64,000 nt of DNA from G963662675 sp963676845 (GCA_963676845.2 CAXXKK010000019.1:124001-188000), one strand, 5' to 3'; shown: positions 35,602 through 49,200, counted from the first letter of the stretch. Numbers and translations are program-made. The notes: generated from the letters alone by a model not told the origin.

Positions 35602-36681
35602 CTAGTTATTTACTTCGTTACCAGGGATCAACTCAATATTAGGAGCAGTAGGTGAAGTAGTAGTTGATGGAAGTTCTGGACGTGCAGTTTGTACTTGTTC
35701 TGCATAATCATCAAGCATTGCTGTAGCCGCATCTGCAGGTGTTGAACAGTCTGCATTGTTCAAATCTAACTGACCAGTTGAATCTGTACCTGCCACAGCA
35801 AGTGCAAATGTTTGATCAGTTAAACCTTCATAGTTATTATTTGTAACTGTAACTCTAACATAAATAGAAACACCAGCTGATGTATCAGTTGCGGTTGTTG
35901 TAACATCTCCGCTAGAAACCCATGTTGCTGTTGATAAATCTGTATCAGCAGTATACTCTACTACTGCTGTTTGAACAGCATTTAAACCAGTTACTTCAAA
36001 TGTTGGTGTCCAGGAATCTACAAAATTGGCAGCAACAACTTCATAATAGAAAACGTTTGTACCATAATCATATACCATTGCATCTGTTACAAAAGTTGCA
36101 CCTCTAACAACATCAATACATTGTTCATCTTGCACATCATAATCTAAGGTAGAAAAATCGCTTTCATCAATATTCTTGATATCAACGGTAAATGCCACCA
36201 AAGGATCAAGTTGATATACTTTCAGGTTATCTGTACAACCATCTACATCTTCATATTGAACTACAACAAATGTAGGATCAGTGTTATATATCGTATTTGA
36301 AAGCAGATTTGAAGTCCATGTGATGGCCACATTGTCATCTGCACTTGAAACACCATAACTTGTTCCAACACTTATTAAATCATTATCTGCAACTGTTAGT
36401 GCTGTACTTAAATTATTTGAGGTTACACCTGATGTTGCATCTGTTGAAATAAAGTTTGGATCCTTTGTTGCCCACCAGGTATATGAACCTCCAGAAGGAG
36501 TTGCCGTTGATTGATAAATATATTCCTTACCTGGTAATGGATGCAAAGCATCATCAATACACCCTACTAAGGGACGAGGAGCTGAACCTGCTACGGATAC
36601 TAATTGTCCGTAAGAGTTTGTAGTACCAGCTAAAAGTGCCAGTACAATAAAACCCAGAAATTGTAAAATTTGCTTTTTCAT
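35602..36681 (-). CDS. Exported protein of unknown family (cassette B), paralog of the 371-aa protein
   Basis: A 359-residue exported protein. I start at ATG 36681, which gives a clean signal peptide (MKKQILQFLGFIVLALLAG, cleavage near NSYGQ). A longer frame from 36861 would run through a 28-bp dispersed repeat and is not credible. The mature protein shares the CIDDALHPLPGKEY start, the FISTD segment, YDYGTNVFYYEVVAANFVDSW and a late TARPELP stretch with the protein at 24834-25949. No T9SS sorting domain. It sits between the giant gene and the 226-aa gene, separated from each by repeat-bearing spacers. Function unknown. Confidence 0.72.
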   Translation of the reverse strand: MKKQILQFLGFIVLALLAGTTNSYGQLVSVAGSAPRPLVGCIDDALHPLPGKEYIYQSTATPSGGSYTWWATKDPNFISTDATSGVTSNNLSTALTVADNDLISVGTSYGVSSADDNVAITWTSNLLSNTIYNTDPTFVVVQYEDVDGCTDNLKVYQLDPLVAFTVDIKNIDESDFSTLDYDVQDEQCIDVVRGATFVTDAMVYDYGTNVFYYEVVAANFVDSWTPTFEVTGLNAVQTAVVEYTADTDLSTATWVSSGDVTTTATDTSAGVSIYVRVTVTNNNYEGLTDQTFALAVAGTDSTGQLDLNNADCSTPADAATAMLDDYAEQVQTARPELPSTTTSPTAPNIELIPGNEVNN

Positions 36682-37038
36682 AATTTCAAATTTTAAGTAA
36701 AACTTGCTTTTATTTTTATAAAAATTAGTTGACAGAAAGGTCTGTCTCTTAGTCATTTTGAGGATTGTGGTTCTTTGACAAAGATTGCTTCGCTTCGCTC
36801 GCAATGACGGCTTGACGATTGGTTCCACTTCGCTCAACATGACGGTCGGTTCTGACCACATAGTTCGCTTTTCAGTGATTTGCCTGTTTACAGTTTCCTG
36901 CTTACAGACGCAGAGATTTTATTTCAGTTTGCAGTTGTCAGTTATCGATCTCAGTTGTTAGGAAACGATGCTGACTGGCTGATTTTCAGTCTTTCGACTT
37001 ACTAATCAATCTTGATTCTTAGTTCTATGCTCTTGGTT
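36682..37038. other. Spacer between giant gene and 359-aa gene
   Basis: Non-coding, with a fourth 28-bp dispersed repeat (36782-36809) followed by a partial copy (CACTTCGCTCAACATGACGG near 36826). Nothing else supported. Confidence 0.5.
36782..36809 (+). repeat. 28-bp dispersed repeat, copy 4
   Basis: AGATTGCTTCGC, then TTCGCTCG, then CAATGACG; the most regular copy. Confidence 0.8.
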
Positions 37039-37263
37039 CTAATTCATCATTGGCACTTGTTTTTCAATCATAATTATCATAGTTTGTAAAAGCCGGAAAG
37101 GAATGGCAGCCATGTGCGGGTATTCAATTTGGGCGAAAGAGTTTCCTGCGACTGTCATTCTCCCGGTTTTTCTCAAAGAACATCGCAGCCTGGGCAAGAC
37201 TGTTCTGCTCATTTCTAATGAGTTCTCCTTTTTCAGGAATGTGCTATATCGTTTATCTTTCAT
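37039..37263 (-). CDS. Doubtful 74-aa reading frame immediately after the giant gene
   Basis: An ATG lies 1 bp past the giant gene's TGA stop (TGATATGAAAG), opening 74 codons. The translation is basic (KDKRYSTFLKKEN, LPRLRCSLRKTGR) with no signal peptide and no family I recognise. The tight spacing would suit translational coupling, but cassette A has no counterpart and the sequence could be a chance frame. Confidence 0.2.
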   Translation of the reverse strand: MKDKRYSTFLKKENSLEMSRTVLPRLRCSLRKTGRMTVAGNSFAQIEYPHMAAIPFRLLQTMIIMIEKQVPMMN

Positions 37264-37264
37264 A

Positions 37265-40200
37265 TCAGTTTCCTTTTATTATTTCTGGTCGTGGCGTTAC
37301 GATAATGGTTCCTGAAGATTCCTGGCTTGTATTTCCATGGCAATCTTCAACCCAGTATGTAATCGAATGATAGACAGTTGTAAAGGTCACGCCATCACCC
37401 CACATATAGATATCACCACCGTAGGTTGAAGGCTGTCCGGTTCCACTAATTGATGGATGGCTTATATAATCTCCCGGACTTAATGGGTCAGGTACATCAT
37501 CAAAATCAATCCTCCAATGAATTGTCATTGATGCCAGATCACAGCAGTTATCATCCAAATCAGTCAAGTCAAGTGAAGTATCTCCTGCCTCAAAAGTCAT
37601 GTAATCCGGACTTGGATTTTTAATAAGGTTCGGATCAACTCCCTCGATAGGATTTGGGTTTGTTAATGTGAAAATTGCTGAATACAGATAATCCACACAA
37701 TCTTCAAGATTTGCAGGAGTGAATGTTGGGGCTTCGTGGTCTTCCACAGTTATTAACTGCGTACAGTCATCACAACCTGAAATATTACAAGCTTCCCAAA
37801 CAATACTTGATGTTCCAACTTCGAAATTATGATTACCAATATCCGAGGGTCCGGGATCAGCTTCACTACCGACATAAGTACCACTTGCTTGCTCATCTCC
37901 ATCAGGATTATAAATTGTCCAGGTCCAGGTTATAGGTTGTACTCCTGAAATTAAAGTCGGAGCTCCAGGATTCAGATTGGCAGAGCATAACCCAGGATCA
38001 TTATCAGTGATAATATCAGGGGCACATTCAATCTCTGGTTCACCGATCACTGTTACTGTGAATGAACAATCAACAACATGATCATTACTATCTGTAACCG
38101 TATAAGTTATGGTGGTTACTCCCACATAGAACGTTTGCTGGAGCGGATATACACCTGTTCCTACAAGATCAACAGCTTGATAATTTGACTCATAACCAAC
38201 AGGCGGTACTAATTCCCATGTAAGAACCGGATCCGGACAGTTATCATCCCATGTTGGAGGATCAAGATCGATAAGCTCTTTGTAAGGAACTTCAAAGTCG
38301 GCATTGAATACATAATCAGGAGGACACTCCAATGTAGGCATCAGATCATTTACAGTAATGGTTTGTTCACAAGTATATACATTGCCCGATGCATCAGTGA
38401 TTATCCAGTTGATAATGGTTTCGCCAACTTCATAGTATCCATTTACATTCATCGAATCAATCGCGAATTCCCAGTCGTTGGATACGGTGTATTCTTCATC
38501 ACATGGATTATAAATTGATGGCACAGGAATAATCAGCTCAGCTCCACAAAGACCTTCATCTGCATCAGCAACAACATCATCCGGACAAGTAACTTCAAAT
38601 GCCGGATCAGTCAGGTTCTTAATCCAAACATCAAATTCACAGGTAGCTGTAAGGCCATGGATATCAGTTACGGTATAGATAACATGTGTTACACCAACAT
38701 TGAAGGTAGCATCTGAAACGTAATTGATACCTGTTGCATCACTTACATAGTTTGTTGCTCCACTAAGCTCGTAAGTCAGACTTTCAATTTCACAATTATC
38801 TTCAAATTCCGGATCAGGGATATTGGCATTTACCAGCGTACAACCGTTGTCAGTAATTTCATCTTCTACATCTGTAGGACAGGATGTAAATACGGGTGCC
38901 TGTGTATCGGTTACTGTAACGGTCTGTGTACAAGTTGTAACATTACCCGATGCATCCGTGATTGTCCAGTTGATAATCGTTTCACCAACTTCATAGTAGC
39001 CATTTACATTCATCGAATCAATAGCTGATGGCCAATCGTTGGATACCATGTAATCTTCATCACAAGGGTTAACGATTACTGGAACCGGAATGACCAGGTC
39101 TGCACCACAAACTCCTGCATCGGCATCGGCCTCAACATTATCTGGACAAGTAACTTCAAATGCAGGATCAGTCAGGTTCTTAATCCATACATCAAATTCA
39201 CAGGTAGCAGTCAGACCGTGAATATCAGTTACAGTATAGATAACATGTGTTACCCCGACATTAAAGGTCGCATCAGAAACGTAATTGATACCTGTTGCAT
39301 CACTTGAATAAACTGTTGCTCCGCTAAGCTCGTAAGTCAGACTTTCAATAGCACAATTATCTTCAAATTCCGGATCAGGGATATTGGCATTTACCAGCGT
39401 ACAACCATTATCCGTAATTTCATCTTCTACATCAGTTGGACAAGAAGTAAATATTGGTGCCTGTGTATCGGTTACTGTAACGGTCTGTGTACAAGTTGTA
39501 ACATTACCCGATGCATCCGTGATTGTCCAGTTAATAATCGTTTCACCGACTTCATAGTACCCATTCACATTCATGGAATCAATTGCTGATGCCCAGTCAT
39601 TGGATACCCTGTAATCTTCATCACAAGGGTTAACGATTACTGGAACCGGTATAATCAGGTCTGCTCCACAAACTCCTGCATCAGCATCGGCCTCAACATT
39701 ATCAGGACAAGTAACTTCAAATGCAGGATCAGTCAGGTTCTTAATCCACACATTAAATTCACAGGTAACAGTATATCCGGCAACATCCGTCAATGTGTAG
39801 GTTACAGTTGTTACACCTACATTGAAAGTTGCATCAGAGGCATAATTAATACCTGTTGTGTTACTTGAATAAGTTGTCGCACCAGTAAGCTCATAGGTTA
39901 AGCTTTCAATACCACAGGCATCCTCAAATAATGGATCAGGAATATCCGCATTAACAAGGGTACAACCGTTATCAGTAATTTCATCTTCTACATCGGTTGG
40001 ACAAGATGTAAAATAAGGAGGTTGATCATCTATAATCGTATAGGTTGCTGATGTTTCAACAAAATTACCACAGTCATCTGTAGCCCTGAAAGTAACAGTT
40101 ATTTGATTACTGATTGCATCACCTGTCCAGCTAACTAAGGCAGTATTATTAGTCCAATCCAGTTCAGAATCGCAAGCATCAGTTGCAGTTGCTCCTCCAT

Positions 40201-43200
40201 GATTTGCAAGCCAGGCCTGATAACCCGGGTCATCATCAGGATTTATTGTAGAACAATCTGTACCTGCGTCTAAAGCCTCAATATCGATTACAGGATTAGT
40301 TGTATCGTTAATGGTAATTATCTGACTCGCAGAAGTGAAGTTTCCACAAAGATCATAAACTGTAAAAGTACGGGTGATAGTCTCAGGACAAGAACCTGCA
40401 TCAGATTCATCGATGTACGTAATGTAATCAATACCGCAATTATCGGTAGCTGAAGCACCATCTTCTGCCATATATTCAGCAAGCGTAATGGCTACTAAAG
40501 TTTCACTATATGAGAGTGAAGAAGTTATAACGCTTACATCACAACCTTCAAGGGTAAGATCTGTAGGGGCATTAATTGTTGGTTCGGTTGTATCAGTAAC
40601 AGTAATCGTCTGAGTACACTCAACAAAGTTACCACAGCTATCAGTTGCACGATAAGTACGTGTAATCACTTCAGGACAGGTATTACCGTCTGAGACATCA
40701 CTAACATGAGTAACTGTTACTGGTCCGGAACAGTTATCGGTAGCTGTAACTGTTGAAATATCAGGTTCAGGTACATCATCTATACACTCAACAGTAATAT
40801 CTGTTGGACATGTAATCGTAGGAAGAGTATTATCTACGACTGTGATAATCTGCACCTGTACAGATGCACTACCGCAATCATCTGCTACAGTCCAGGTACG
40901 TGTTATGATTTCTTCACCACCGCAAGTGCCTTCAGTTACTACATCATCATAACTTATATCCAGAATTGTTGAGCAGTTATCAGTGGCATCTGTTACATCT
41001 CCGGTTACACTTACTGAAGCATCGTATGTACAATCAGCTTCACGATAAATAGTGATATCTGCAGGAACAGTAAATGTAGGAGGTTGGGCATTATCTTCAA
41101 TCGTAATAGTCTGAACCTGAACGTTTTCATTTCCACAGTCATCCGCCAAATACCAGGTACGATAAATGATCACTTCACCTTCACATTCCCCGGTAACAAC
41201 TTCATCGGTATAAGTGGCATCCAAGCCTGTAGAACACATGTCATTCTCATCAGTCACATCACCAGTCACACTAACTGAAGCATCGTAATTACAATCTTCA
41301 TCTTTTGACAAGACAATATCTGCAGGGGCTGTAAAATCAGGAGCTGTAGTATCAACTACCCTTACAACCTCTAAATTATCACCACAATCAGAAGCTTCTC
41401 CTACCGGAGTTTCGCCACATAAGTCAGCTGTAATGTAACGGGTTTTTATGTGATAACCATCACAATTATCTTCGGCAGGAGGTAAATTTGCCCCCCAGGT
41501 AGTACCGCCATCAAAGCTGTATTCAATGTTAAAACCTGCAACAGTTGGCGGAGGTGTAACAACGATTGGACCACAACCTTCATTCACGTCAGGCAACTGT
41601 GCTTCCGGGAATACAACAAAAGTTGAACTTCCGCTACATGCGGCAGTTCCTATCATATATGTAGCTTCAAAACAGCCCGGTTCTGTAGGTGTGAAGTTTC
41701 CTTCTGAATCAATTGATCCACCTCCCGTAACACTCCATGTACCACCAGCAGCTCCATCTGTTTCAAATTTTACAGGAACACCCACACAAGTATTGCTTGT
41801 AAAGACCATCGGATAGTCATAAACCTGAACAATGTATGCTGTTGCTGAACCAGGACATCCGGCAATGTAAACAGTCAACGTATATTCAGTTGTTGTAGGA
41901 GGAACAACTGTAACGACAGAACCGGAACCTGGAATAATTTCTGAGGATGGCCCCCAAACATAGGTGATATCAGGCTCAGGAGCTGGCAGGCTAACATCAT
42001 CAACCGCCCAGGTACTACAATCTGTGCTTGAATAATTGAACCGGATGCGTAGATTAGACATTCCCAGATAAGGAGATAAATCTAAACCAACATCATTTAC
42101 CACATTTGGCATAGTCCCGCTCCTTAACGAACCGGTATAAGTTGCCAGAGTCTGTGTATAAGTGTTACCACCGTCAAAAGAAATTTCAATTTTACCGCTT
42201 GCTCCGCTACTAAATTCATAAGCATGTTTGAACGTAAGCTCTGCGGAAGGCATAGAAGCAAGCAAATCGAAAACCGGGGTTTCCATAGTTGAATTTATTG
42301 GACCACGAACAATTGCAAACTTCTTATCTCCTTCGTATGTATATCCACAAAATACTTTGGGTCCGTTTGTTTCTGCCCATGGGCCTTCATCCTGATTATC
42401 TGCAGATGCAGGGAATGGATAAATGACAGCTCCATTCTGGGAAATTCTCCATCCATCCGGATTGGCAACATTAAAATGACCTCCTGCAATGATTTCAGTT
42501 TCAAAGACCATTTCAGGAACAGTTGCTATCAGAGTAACTGGTTCTCCCGTACAAACATCCCCACCTGAGGCAGTAATAGTAGGTGTGAATTCAGGTATTA
42601 CTGTAACTTTTGCACTACCAGAATAAATCTCCGGGCAACTGGCATTTCCAACTAAAGCCCTATACCACGTAGTTTGCGAGATGTTTGTATAGGTATATGT
42701 AGCAGAAGTTGTTGGATTAGGAACAGGATTCCAGCTATAACCCGCATCAACTGAATACTCCCATTGTACAATATTTCCGGAATAATTTTGCAGGGTTAGT
42801 GAACCCGTGTTTGTAGTGGTACAAGCAGTAGAAATTGAAGGTGAAATATACCCGGGATCAGGTAAATCATCAACCCGAATAACTCCGCTTTGCGTATCAT
42901 TTGAACAAGGTCCTGTTGTGCTTACTGTATAATTAATTGTTCCAGAAACCATTGGTATTCCAGAAATGGTGAACGTGTCATCACTGTAGGTTCCTGATAG
43001 TCCGGAAGCTAATTGCCCCAATAATATTATTTCTGTTGCCGAACCTCCCATTGTGAAGACAATATCTTCAATTGGATTTCCAACACATATCGTTTGATCA
43101 TCATCTCCACTAGTCCAGCTAAGTGTTGCATCTTCATTCACGGTAATTTCACCTGAAAGGGATGGGTTTTCACAAGGAGAACCAGCAGTAATAACTGTAA

Positions 43201-46200
43201 ACGGATAAACACCGGCAGTCGTAGGTGTTCCGCTAATTGTAAACAAACCATTTGAACTATTGTAAGATCCGTTTATCCCACCTGGGACTGTGTCATCCCA
43301 TGTAAGTGATGCTCCGGTCGCATTTCCACCAATAGAATAGGTAATTGTTGATAATGGATTATTGATACATAATTCCTGTGTATCACTTCCTCCGGCAAGA
43401 CTGATTATTCCTATCTCGTTTACTGTGATTGTACCGCTCATGGCAGGGTTTACACACAGACTTCCGGTAGTTGTAACCGTATAATCGAATGTTCCAATTT
43501 CAGTAGGAGTACCTGAAATGATATAGTCATTCCCGTTAAATGAACCTGAGACTCCAATTGGTAAAGTGCCGGATAATACAACGCTGGTTGCTGAGCCACC
43601 AAAGGTATATGTAATATCGCTAATTGGTGTGTTTACACATCGTGTCTGTAAGGGATCCCCCGACTCACTGATGGTTCCGTTTGTATTCACAACCAATATT
43701 GCTGTTTCTGATATTGTGGATGAACAGGCAAAGCCGGCTTGTCCTTCAATGAACACATCATAAGCACCGGCATCAGCAGGAGTCACGTTTGTTAATGTAT
43801 AAGAAGAGGATGTTGCTCCTACGATATCTACTCCGTCTTTCCTCCATTGATAATTTAATGGAGCTCCATTGGCATCGGCAACAACGTTAAAGCTTACATT
43901 CTCTCCCTCACAAACTTCTTCAGATTTTGGTTCCAGCGTGATGATGGTAATTGCAGCATCAACATTTAATGTTACAGTATTTGAAGTAACTGGCAAACAA
44001 GGATCTGCTCCACTCACAACAACATAGTATCCACCTTCATCATCAAGACTCACTAAATCAAAATGAAGTGTTTCTGTATCTGCTCCTGAGATATAGCTTG
44101 AATTGCTAACTGGTGTATCGTCCGAATAATACCACTGATAAGTTAAATCAGTACCCACAGCCACAACACTTAAATCAGCCTCTTCACTCTCGCAAACCCC
44201 AACATTGGCAGGTTGGGTTGTAATAACTACTGCTTTATTAATATTGATTGTTGTAGTCGCACTAACAGGCTCACAAGGACCATCAGGATCATTGCTCGTA
44301 AGTGTTAATGTTACCGAACCGGCATTAACCTCAGCAGTGGTCGGAGTATAAGTTGCATCCAAAGTATTTCTATCCGGACTAAAAGTACCGACCCCACCTG
44401 TCCAGCTTCCGGAACTTGCACCACCACTAACACTACCTGCAAGGATGGCTGCATCACCCTGGCAAATGGTTTGATCTTCACCAGCATCAACAACAGCAAG
44501 AGGATTTATTGTAATTATAATTTCTTCCCAGACTGCATCACATGATCCATCAGGATCATCACTTGTCAACCTTAATGTTACTGAGCCGGCAGTAATATCT
44601 TCACTTCCCGGCGTATAAATGGTAGATAATGAAGTAGCATTGTCAAAGGAACCATTACCACTGCTTGTCCATGTGCCGGTTGTAACTCCTCCGGTTATTG
44701 AACCACTAAGACTTACTGTCTCATCTTCACAGATAATCAGATCGGATCCTGCATCGACTACCGGTAATGCATTAATCGTAATCTCAACTTCATCCGTAAC
44801 GACATCACAAGGACCGTCAGGATCATCACTTGTCAATGTTAATGTTACTGATCCGGCAATGATATCAGCGGCTCCCGGAGTATAAACGGCAGTTAATGAA
44901 GTGGCATTGTTAAAAGATCCATCACCACTGCTTGTCCAGCTCCCGGTAGTTACCGGACCACTTACTGAACCACTTAAAGTAAGCGTTTCACCTTCACAAA
45001 TGGTTTGATCAGTTCCGGCAGCAACAACAGGTAGAGGGTTAATTGTAATTTCAAGTTCATCACTAACAGCATCACAAATAGCTCCAGGATCGTCACTTGT
45101 TAAAGTTAAAGTAACTCCTCCGGCAGCAATATCAGCAGCACTTGGTGTATAAACAGCAGTTAACGAAGAAGCATTATCAAACGAACCTGAACCACTGCTT
45201 GTCCAGCTTCCGGTAATTACAGATCCACTCACCGAACCACTTAAGCTAACGGTTTCGTCTTCACAAATGGTTTGATCATCTCCGGCATCAACTACAGGAA
45301 GTGAGTTGATCGTGATTACTACATCATCTGAAACTTCACCGCAAACTGCAGCATGATCAGTACTGGTCAATGTTAATGTAACAGTACCGGCAACTATATC
45401 GGCTGCACTTGGTGTGTAAACAGCAGTTAATGAAGAAGAATCATCGAAAGTACCTCCGGTAGTGGTTGACCATGTTCCGGTGCTTGCTCCTCCAGTGATT
45501 GAACCGTTTAAGTTCGCAACATCATCTTCACATATGGTTTGTTCTATTCCTGCATCGACAATCGCAGCTGGTTCTACTGTTATTGTTGCTGATCCGGAAA
45601 CTGTCTCAGCACAAGATGGAGCTGTAGCCCAATCAACACTAACAAGGGTATATGTTGTGGTTGCAGTCAAAGCTCCGGTATCCAAAGTTTCTGTCCCGGT
45701 TGTTCCTATTGAAATGGTTTGATCAGAAACGCCATCGTTATAGGTAACAACCGTATTAGGATTTGCGGTAAATGTTAAGATTGAAGAAGAACCATCACAT
45801 ATCGTTTCTGTTCCAGAAATGGTTGCAAATAACTCTGGCCTGATGGTTAAGATTAAAACATCAGTGGCTGCATCACACGAACCTTTAGGATCTTCAGTAG
45901 TGAAAGTGAGGGTTATTGTTCCTGTTGCACGGTCGGCGGCACTTGGGGTATATGTTGTGGCTGGTTTATTTTCATTAACAAAAGTACCGGAACCGGAAGT
46001 TGTCCATGTACCTTTGGCTGGATTGGCAGCACCTCCGGCTATTCCACTAATCTCAATACTCGATTCAGAAAAACAAATCGTTTGATCTGGACCTGCATCT
46101 GCTGTAGCATAATCACCAATGGATACTTTAAGAGGATCACTCTCAAGACTAGAATTACAAGCATTCATTGCAACAACCGTCACATCATAAACTCCTTCAG

Positions 46201-49200
46201 CAACTCCGGTAATGTCTACCGAAATATTTGCTGTCCCCTCACCAGAAACAATTGTCCATCCTGAAGGTAAAATCCAGTCATAATAAGTTGCATTGGTAAC
46301 AGTAGTCACTGAGAAGTTTAGTAATTCAGCAACCGAACAAACGGAATCATCACCCGTTGGGGCATCAGGAGTTTCAGTTATATCTTCGTCAACCTGAATA
46401 GTTACTTCATTACTATTTGCCACATTACCGGTGGTACAGATTTCATTTGAAGTGAGAACGACATAAGCAACATCTCCATTGTTTGGAGTATATGTGTAAG
46501 TATCACTATTTGTTCCGACTGGAGAACCATTTACATACCACTGATAAGCTGGACTTGTTCCCCCATTGACGGGAGTTGCTGTAAGGGTAACAGTCTCTCC
46601 ATCACAAACAGCAGCAACTTCTGCGACACTAACACTTACATCCAGATTCGGATTAACTGTAATGGTAACCTCATTGGAAGTAGCTGGATTTCCGTTTGTA
46701 CATGTTTCACTGGAAGTTAAAACAACGAAAGCAACATCCCCATCGCTTGGAGTATAAGTATAAGTGTCACTGTCTGATCCGACAGGAGAACTATTTACAT
46801 ACCACTGATAGCTTGGGTTTGTTCCTCCATTAGTCGGACTCGCAGTAAGGGTGACATCGTCCCCATCACAAACAGCTGTTACTTCTGCAACACTCACGCT
46901 AACATCCAGATTTGGATTTACAATCATATCGATGGTGTTGGAAGTGGCAGGATTTCCGCTTACACATGTTTCACTGGATGTCAACTCCACAGTAACAAAG
47001 TCGCCATCGGAAGGCTCATAAGAATAGCTATCACTATCTGATCCTACATCAATTCCATTTACTTTCCACTGGTAAACTGGGCTTGTTCCTCCATTAACAG
47101 GAGTTGCGGTAAAGCTTACAAGAGTTCCATCACAAACATCATTTACATCCTCAACAATACTTACACCAACCGGCAAAATAGGATTGACAATCATCTCTAC
47201 AGTATTGGATGTTGCCGGATTCCCACTTGTACAATCTTCGCTGGATGTCAGCTCAACAGTAATAAGATCTCCATCGGCTGGTGTATAAGTGTAGGTATTG
47301 CTGTCTGTCCCAACAGGATTACCATCTACATACCATTGATAAGCCGGACTTGTTCCACCATTGGTAGGTATAGCGGTGAAGGTTACTGCTATACCTTCAC
47401 AAATATCATTTGCATCTTCAGCAATAGTAACACTAACCGGTAAATTCGGATTTACCGTCATGCTTACTTCATTTGAAGTAGCAGGATTTCCACTTGTACA
47501 AATTTCGCTGGAAGTTAAAACAACTGTAACATCATCACCATCGGAAGGAACATATGTATACGTATCACTGTTTGTTCCAACATTGGCTCCATTCACTTTC
47601 CATTGATAAGATGGGTTTGTTCCTCCATTGGTTGGAGTAGCTGTGAAGGTTACCGAGGTTCCATCACAAATATCGTTGTCACTCTCAGCAATAGTTACAC
47701 TAACCGGAAGAATTGGATTGACAACAAGATCAATGGTATTGCTTGTTGCAGGATTTATCGCACAAACAGCATTGGAAGTCATGATTAACTGTACCTGGGC
47801 ATCCTGAGTAAGTGTATCAGTTGTAATTGTCGGGCTGTTGGTACCAACTGTTATCCCATTTATCTGCCACTCAAAAGTTGGGGTTGTTCCGCCATTAATA
47901 ACCAAATCTGTCTGAAAAGTTACTTCAGTGCCGGCACAAATCGGATTTACTGATTCGTAGATGGTTACTTCAGGTGTGAGGCCCGGGTTCACCGTCATGG
48001 TAAGCACATTGCTTTCGATATCATCCGGACAAGGTGTGTCGTAAGTCGTAACCACCAACTTAACTTTATCGGCATTATCTAAGGTAGTTGAAGTGAAAGT
48101 TGTTCCTGTTTCACCAGAAATATCACTCCAACTCGCACCACCATCTGTGGAAATCTGCCACTGATAAGTTGCACCGTTTCCTTCGTTATCAACAAGTGAT
48201 GTAAAAACAACTTCTTCTCCATAGCAGAAGGTACCTGATGGGCTGGCAGAAATGCCAACAATAGTGATTGGCTCTACAATTACAGTTGCTGTTCTGCCTA
48301 AATTTGTTGAGCAACCCGTACCAGCTTGATAAGCAGCACTCACCAGATTATAAACAAAAGTACCTTCCTCATTGATTGATGCTGGTATTATTGAAGTACC
48401 AAGAGCATCAATATCAACAGTAAAGTTGGCTCCTCCATTAATATTATAAGTAGCAGTTACTGGAATATCCACTTGGTTTGTAAAAGTTATTTCAGGCGAA
48501 TCCAGACCATAACACACAGTTACATCATCACCGATAGTTACCGAAGGTTCCGGATATACGGTAACAACAACATCGAAAGGCAAACCAGTACAACTTCCAA
48601 AAATCGGGGTAACCGCATAGATAGCTGTTTGTTCTGAGATAGAAGAATTAGATAATGTTCCACTAATATCTGCTTCGTCACTGCCAGCTACTCCTCCACT
48701 AATACTTCCTGAAGTTGTTGGTGCCGACCAGCTATAAGTTGTACCAACAGGCACTATGCCATTCGTTCCGTTTACCGGTGATATTGTAAAAGCTGTTCCA
48801 CTGCAAACAGATAAAGGAATATCATCGATTTCCGGCATTGGACTAACAGTAACAATAACTGAGAAATTGATTCCCACACAATCTCCTGATTGAGGTGTTA
48901 CTGTGTAGCTTACTGTTTTAGAGCTATTCGTTGTATTGGTAAGGGTACCACTTATACTGGAAGCATTTGTTCCTGCTTGAGTTCCTGTTATTCCTGTAAC
49001 ACTTGGTGCAGACCAGCTATAAGTTGTACCGGAAGGGATTATTCCATCAGTTCCGTCTTCAGGTGTAAATTCAAAACTATCTCCACTACAAATAGTGGTT
49101 GCCAAAACATTAACAACAGGTTTGGGATTAACGGTTACAGTTACAGTGAAATCTTCCCCCTCACATCCACCAGCAAACGGAGTAACTGTATATGTTGCAG

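Noticed and set aside
34202..35642. Several 60-90 codon frames in the cassette B spacer
   Set aside because: Translations are low-complexity or read through the dispersed repeats; no signal peptide, domain or consistent frame across copies.
36682..36861. N-terminal extension of the 359-aa protein to an upstream ATG (419 aa)
   Set aside because: The added 60 residues are encoded partly by a 28-bp dispersed repeat and precede a perfect signal peptide at 36681.
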